The notes under the pieces were generated by a model. That model did no database searches, was not told where the DNA came from, and saw only the letters and a list, made by a program, of their open reading frames with translations. From Halisarca cf. caerulea (Eukaryota > Porifera > Demospongiae > Chondrillida > Halisarcidae), in NCBI GenBank assembly GCA_963170055.1, contig CAUJGJ010000135.1:1413256-1423255 (forward strand): a DNA stretch of 10,000 nucleotides. Direction: 5' to 3'. Below are positions 7,362 to 10,000 of the stretch, piece by piece. Made by a program: the position numbers and the translations under genes. Position 1 is the first letter of the stretch. Each line of letters starts with the position of its first letter.

Positions 7362-8128
7362 TTAAATGCTTCAAGTTACTTTCGCTGAAACATATACACA
7401 GTGTGCAAACGCCTACATCCTGGCCACATTACAATATTAACTGTGCATTAGGAATTCACACACTGTATTCAGTGCAACCCACCTCTGTCTAGCTCTATGC
7501 CTGTCTAGCCCTGTGTACACCAAGCCCGGCCCTCTATGTCTAATGTGCCTTTCCAGCCTTGCATGTGCTACAAACAGCTCTACTTTGTTCTAATGATTTT
7601 TTACGAATGAATTTTATCCCTACATGTTTTATTGATTTTAAATGTTCTTTTGTATGGTTTATATAATATAGTACCTTATAGTGTACCATATGTACTGTAT
7701 AGTACTGTACCATATAGTTCTGTACAGTATACCGTATAGTACCGAATTACTGGTATGTGTACATGCAGAACAGACACTTCTGGCTGCATTCGATTAACTT
7801 TGGTTACACTAGACATGGGCAATACTATCCTTTTGTCCTTGTTCTCGAAATACAGATATGCAAGGGCAAATCAAGTTGTTACTTTCCATGCACATTCTGT
7901 CTTATGACAATTGTCGGACATTTATTTTTCCAAGTATACAGTTGCAAGAATACTGTTACATGTTCTAAGACCAAGGGACAAGGAAAAGAAAGAAAATGAG
8001 TTATTAAATTAGTAGTGAAGAAGTTATAAGTTCAAAATGGCCACTTAAAATCCCAATTAAGTAGATTAATCCTCTAGTTCTGATAATACACAAGCTTTCA
8101 AACTAGTTTGTTATATAGTACACACAGT
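7362..8128. other. Non-coding region with a degenerate GTAC-rich repeat
   Basis: Apart from the 7667-7744 repeat, nothing recognisable was found. An 80-codon plus-strand open frame at 7757-7999 has no family resemblance, signal peptide or clear splice context. Sequence around 7485-7545 repeats CTGTCTAGC and similar pyrimidine-rich words. Confidence 0.5.
7667..7744. repeat. Degenerate TATAGTAC / GTACTGTAC repeat
   Basis: About 78 bp is built from variants of TATAGTACC, TATAGTGTACC, TATAGTACTGTACC, TATAGTTCTGTACAG and TATAGTACCG. Unit length varies from about 7 to 15 bp. Many parts are locally self-complementary (GTAC, AGTACT, GTACTGTAC against GTACAGTAT). It looks like an expanded and drifted minisatellite with hairpin potential. 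Confidence 0.75.
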
Positions 8129-8223
8129 CCCCCCCCCACACACACAAGCACACACACACACAGATAGACAGACAAACACACACAAAAACACACACATACA
8201 CACACATGTTTATACACACATGC
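8129..8223. repeat. C9 run followed by interrupted (CA)n
   Basis: Nine consecutive C bases (8129-8137) lead into CA repeats broken by AAG, GATAGACAGACAAA and AAAA interruptions. The tract is more degenerate than the CA islands to its right. Confidence 0.9.
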
Positions 8224-8368
8224 ACAACATTATTATACCAAAAAGTACAAAATTGATAATAAGGAGTCACTTAAATCAACAGAAATGCCAATATGACTGA
8301 TGGATTATAGCTAATGATAAACTGTTGTGTGACAATACATGCAGTTACGGTAGTTAGTACAATGTGAA

Positions 8369-8384
8369 CACATGCACACACACA

Positions 8385-8437
<53 letters not shown>

Positions 8438-8473
8438 ACACACGCACATGCATACACGCATGCACACCTATAT

Positions 8474-8520
<47 letters not shown>

Positions 8521-8925
8521 TACACGCATGCACATATGCACGCACACACACACACATGGTCACACGCACGCACGCACACACATGCACACACATTACACAC
8601 ACAAGCACACACGTACATAGACACATACGCATACAACACACACACAACACACACAAAACAAACACACACACATGCACGCACAGATACATGCATGCACACG
8701 CACATGTACACACGCACAATGTCATACTCATACACGAACGCATGCACGCATGCACAGATGCACACTTGCAGGCACACGCACATACTCATACACAACGCAT
8801 GCATGCATGCACAGATGCACGTATGTAGGCACATGCACACACACACACGCACACACAGAGATAGAGACAGACACACACATGCACAGACACACCCGAACCC
8901 ATAAACAGCCCACACAATCACACAT
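8369..8925. repeat. Compound (CA)n / (CATG)n island
   Basis: It includes (CA)23-24 at 8389-8435 and (CA)18 at 8481-8516, with CA-rich sequence carrying GCATGCACGCATGCAC-like words in between and after. Nearly all of it alternates purine and pyrimidine, which favours Z-DNA. Long His-Thr and Cys-Val open frames on both strands are by-products of the repeat. Confidence 0.95.
8723..8837. repeat. 58 bp tandem duplication within the CA island
   Basis: The segment starting CATACTCATACAC at 8723 recurs starting at 8781. Both copies continue through GCATGCAYGCATGCACAGATG and then a GGCACAYGCA end. They differ by several substitutions and a one-base gap. The second copy has CATGCATGCATGC where the first has CATGCACGCATGC. 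Confidence 0.8.
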
Positions 8926-8934
8926 GAACCATGG

Positions 8935-8935
<1 letters not shown>

Positions 8936-9026
<91 letters not shown>

Positions 9027-9081
9027 CCAACACACACAAACACACATAAACTGCTAACACACACAAACACACACATGCACA
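8936..9081. repeat. (CA)45 microsatellite with degenerate flank
   Basis: Pure CA for 90 bp at 8936-9025 is followed by CA-rich interrupted sequence to about 9081. It is the longest uninterrupted CA tract in the window. Its length in an assembly may be unreliable. Confidence 0.97.
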
Positions 9082-9445
9082 GAGTGTACACACGCTTAGT
9101 TCATTATTATAACTAAACTAATGCTAGCAAAGTGCATGATCAAATATACGTAAAATGCATGATTGCCAACACATTCAGTTCATGATGTGTGCCGATGAAG
9201 AGTTTACTTACAATGTATATACGGAAAAAAAAACAATGAAACAAACAAGAATAATACGGGACACGGTAGGTGAGACCTATAAGAATTAGGTAGTATGACT
9301 AGGACTAATAGTGGATAGACAGCAAACATGTTTCAATAAAGGTTAAGGTTCAAGAATTATCTATACCCAAAGAGTCACTTCAGAGGGCAGTTTTATGAGC
9401 ACCAATCTCAAAGGGACTCTCGAAGACTGATTCTCCTTTGCATAG
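9082..9445. other. Short non-coding stretch between CA islands
   Basis: AT-rich sequence with an A9 run near 9225 and no recognisable gene, RNA or transposon end. Its last bases, TTCTCCTTTGCATAG (9431-9445), look like a good plus-strand splice acceptor. Confidence 0.4.
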
Positions 9446-9556
9446 GCCATGGCCTGGAAGACCAAGGTATTGGATGAGTTTATCAAAGCTGTCTACGTCA
9501 ACCATACCTTTGGACCAGATTTAAACTGGACACCATTAGCCAAACAATCATTGTGA
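9446..9556 (+). other. Possible exon-like open segment, unrecognised
   Basis: A strong acceptor-like sequence ends at 9445 and is followed by an open frame of 36 codons including MAWKTKVLDEFIKAVYVNHT, up to TGA at 9554-9556. Composition is protein-like, with several charged residues and Trp. No family is recognised and no donor, partner exon or polyadenylation signal is assigned. It could be a decayed exon, a transposon scrap or chance. Confidence 0.15.
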
Positions 9557-9658
9557 TCCCATGTCCACTTCAAGGAAAACTTACACACTATCATCTCCAT
9601 GTTCATCTAGCTCTTTCATGGTTTGCAGGACTGATGAAGTAAGGGTAAGCTTTGCTTA

Positions 9659-9875
9659 CTATGTGCAACACTCACATCTGGTGTTGTGCTTATAGTGTGA
9701 AGCAGGGAACATTTTGCCTTTCCTTGGATTTGTAACTATTGTTTTCTGTGAATCACTGCGAACATATGAAACAAGATGGGATGCCAGTTCGAATGACATT
9801 TGTACTGTTGTAAATTTAGCATGACTGGAGTCAACGTCCCGAAGATTACTGCTTGGAGGTTGCACAATGAGATCC

Positions 9876-9878
<3 letters not shown>
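9659..9878 (-). other. Open minus-strand segment of about 73 codons next to a CA tract, unrecognised
   Basis: The minus strand is open from the (GT)n tract to TAG at 9661-9659. It encodes EWDLIVQPPSSNLRDV and continues through SHLVSYVRSDSQKTIV and NPRKGKMFPASHY to the stop. The amino-acid mix is more protein-like than the other intergenic frames here. An acceptor-like CCTCCAAGCAG lies near its start. No family is recognised. It may be part of an exon, an old transposon piece or chance. The GT repeat upstream cannot itself be coding evidence. Confidence 0.2.
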
Positions 9879-9879
<1 letters not shown>

Positions 9880-9967
<88 letters not shown>

Positions 9968-9968
9968 T
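9880..9968. repeat. (CA)38 microsatellite
   Basis: Pure CA for 76 bp at 9880-9955 is followed by a short interrupted AACACACACACATG tail. Plus-strand orientation is CA, as for every other dinucleotide tract of this type in the window. Confidence 0.97.
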
Positions 9969-10000
9969 GTGTATTTATACAAGTGATGCACATGTCTTGT

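Noticed and set aside
7757..7999. 80-codon plus-strand open frame
   Set aside because: No family resemblance and ordinary AT-rich background. Length alone is not enough.
8311..9116. Long Cys-Val and His-Thr open frames on both strands
   Set aside because: They are translations of (CA)n/(GT)n repeats, which lack stops in all frames. No non-repeat protein sequence, start context or splice signal supports them.

Overview
This is AT-rich metazoan DNA, most likely from a marine invertebrate such as a sponge or cnidarian. The basis is spliceosomal exons, a polyadenylation signal, decayed non-LTR retrotransposon tails of a kind common in those genomes, a TA-flanked pogo/Tigger-like MITE, and very long (CA)n and (TA)n microsatellites. 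Nothing looks prokaryotic. The taxon is an inference from these families and was not tested.

The main result is one apparently complete two-exon gene on the minus strand. A TATA-like box (6297-6304) precedes a short first coding exon (6173 to 6095) that encodes a signal peptide and ends in a strong GTGAGT donor in phase 1. The terminal exon (2891 to 2329) has a phase 1 acceptor, encodes three copies of a ~60-residue cysteine-containing repeat, and is followed by an AATAAA signal (2234-2229). Joined, they give a secreted protein of about 213 residues. The splice falls where the first repeat begins, and the codon split by the intron completes the repeat pattern. I do not recognise the family. 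A three-fold, beta-trefoil-like (lectin-type) domain is my best structural guess.

The 3.2 kb intron is filled with repeats. In order along the plus strand it holds a 5'-truncated, frameshifted plus-strand fragment of a retrotransposon with a restriction-like endonuclease domain (about 3319-4578); a ~179 bp tandem repeat in three and a bit copies (4683-5246); a (TA)n block with a 78 bp internal duplication (5247-5458); a 175 bp MITE (5700-5874); and a (CA)23 tract close to the donor site.

Upstream of the gene (6305-10000) I find a minus-strand tail fragment of a second mobile element (7230-7361), a GTAC-rich degenerate repeat (7667-7744), and a large run of (CA)n islands from 8129 to the window end. 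Two stretches near 9450-9880 are open but unrecognised. The left flank (1-2228) is AT-rich non-coding DNA with one notable pair of tandem hairpins (281-333). All long CV/HT-type and IY-type open frames are artefacts of the microsatellites.
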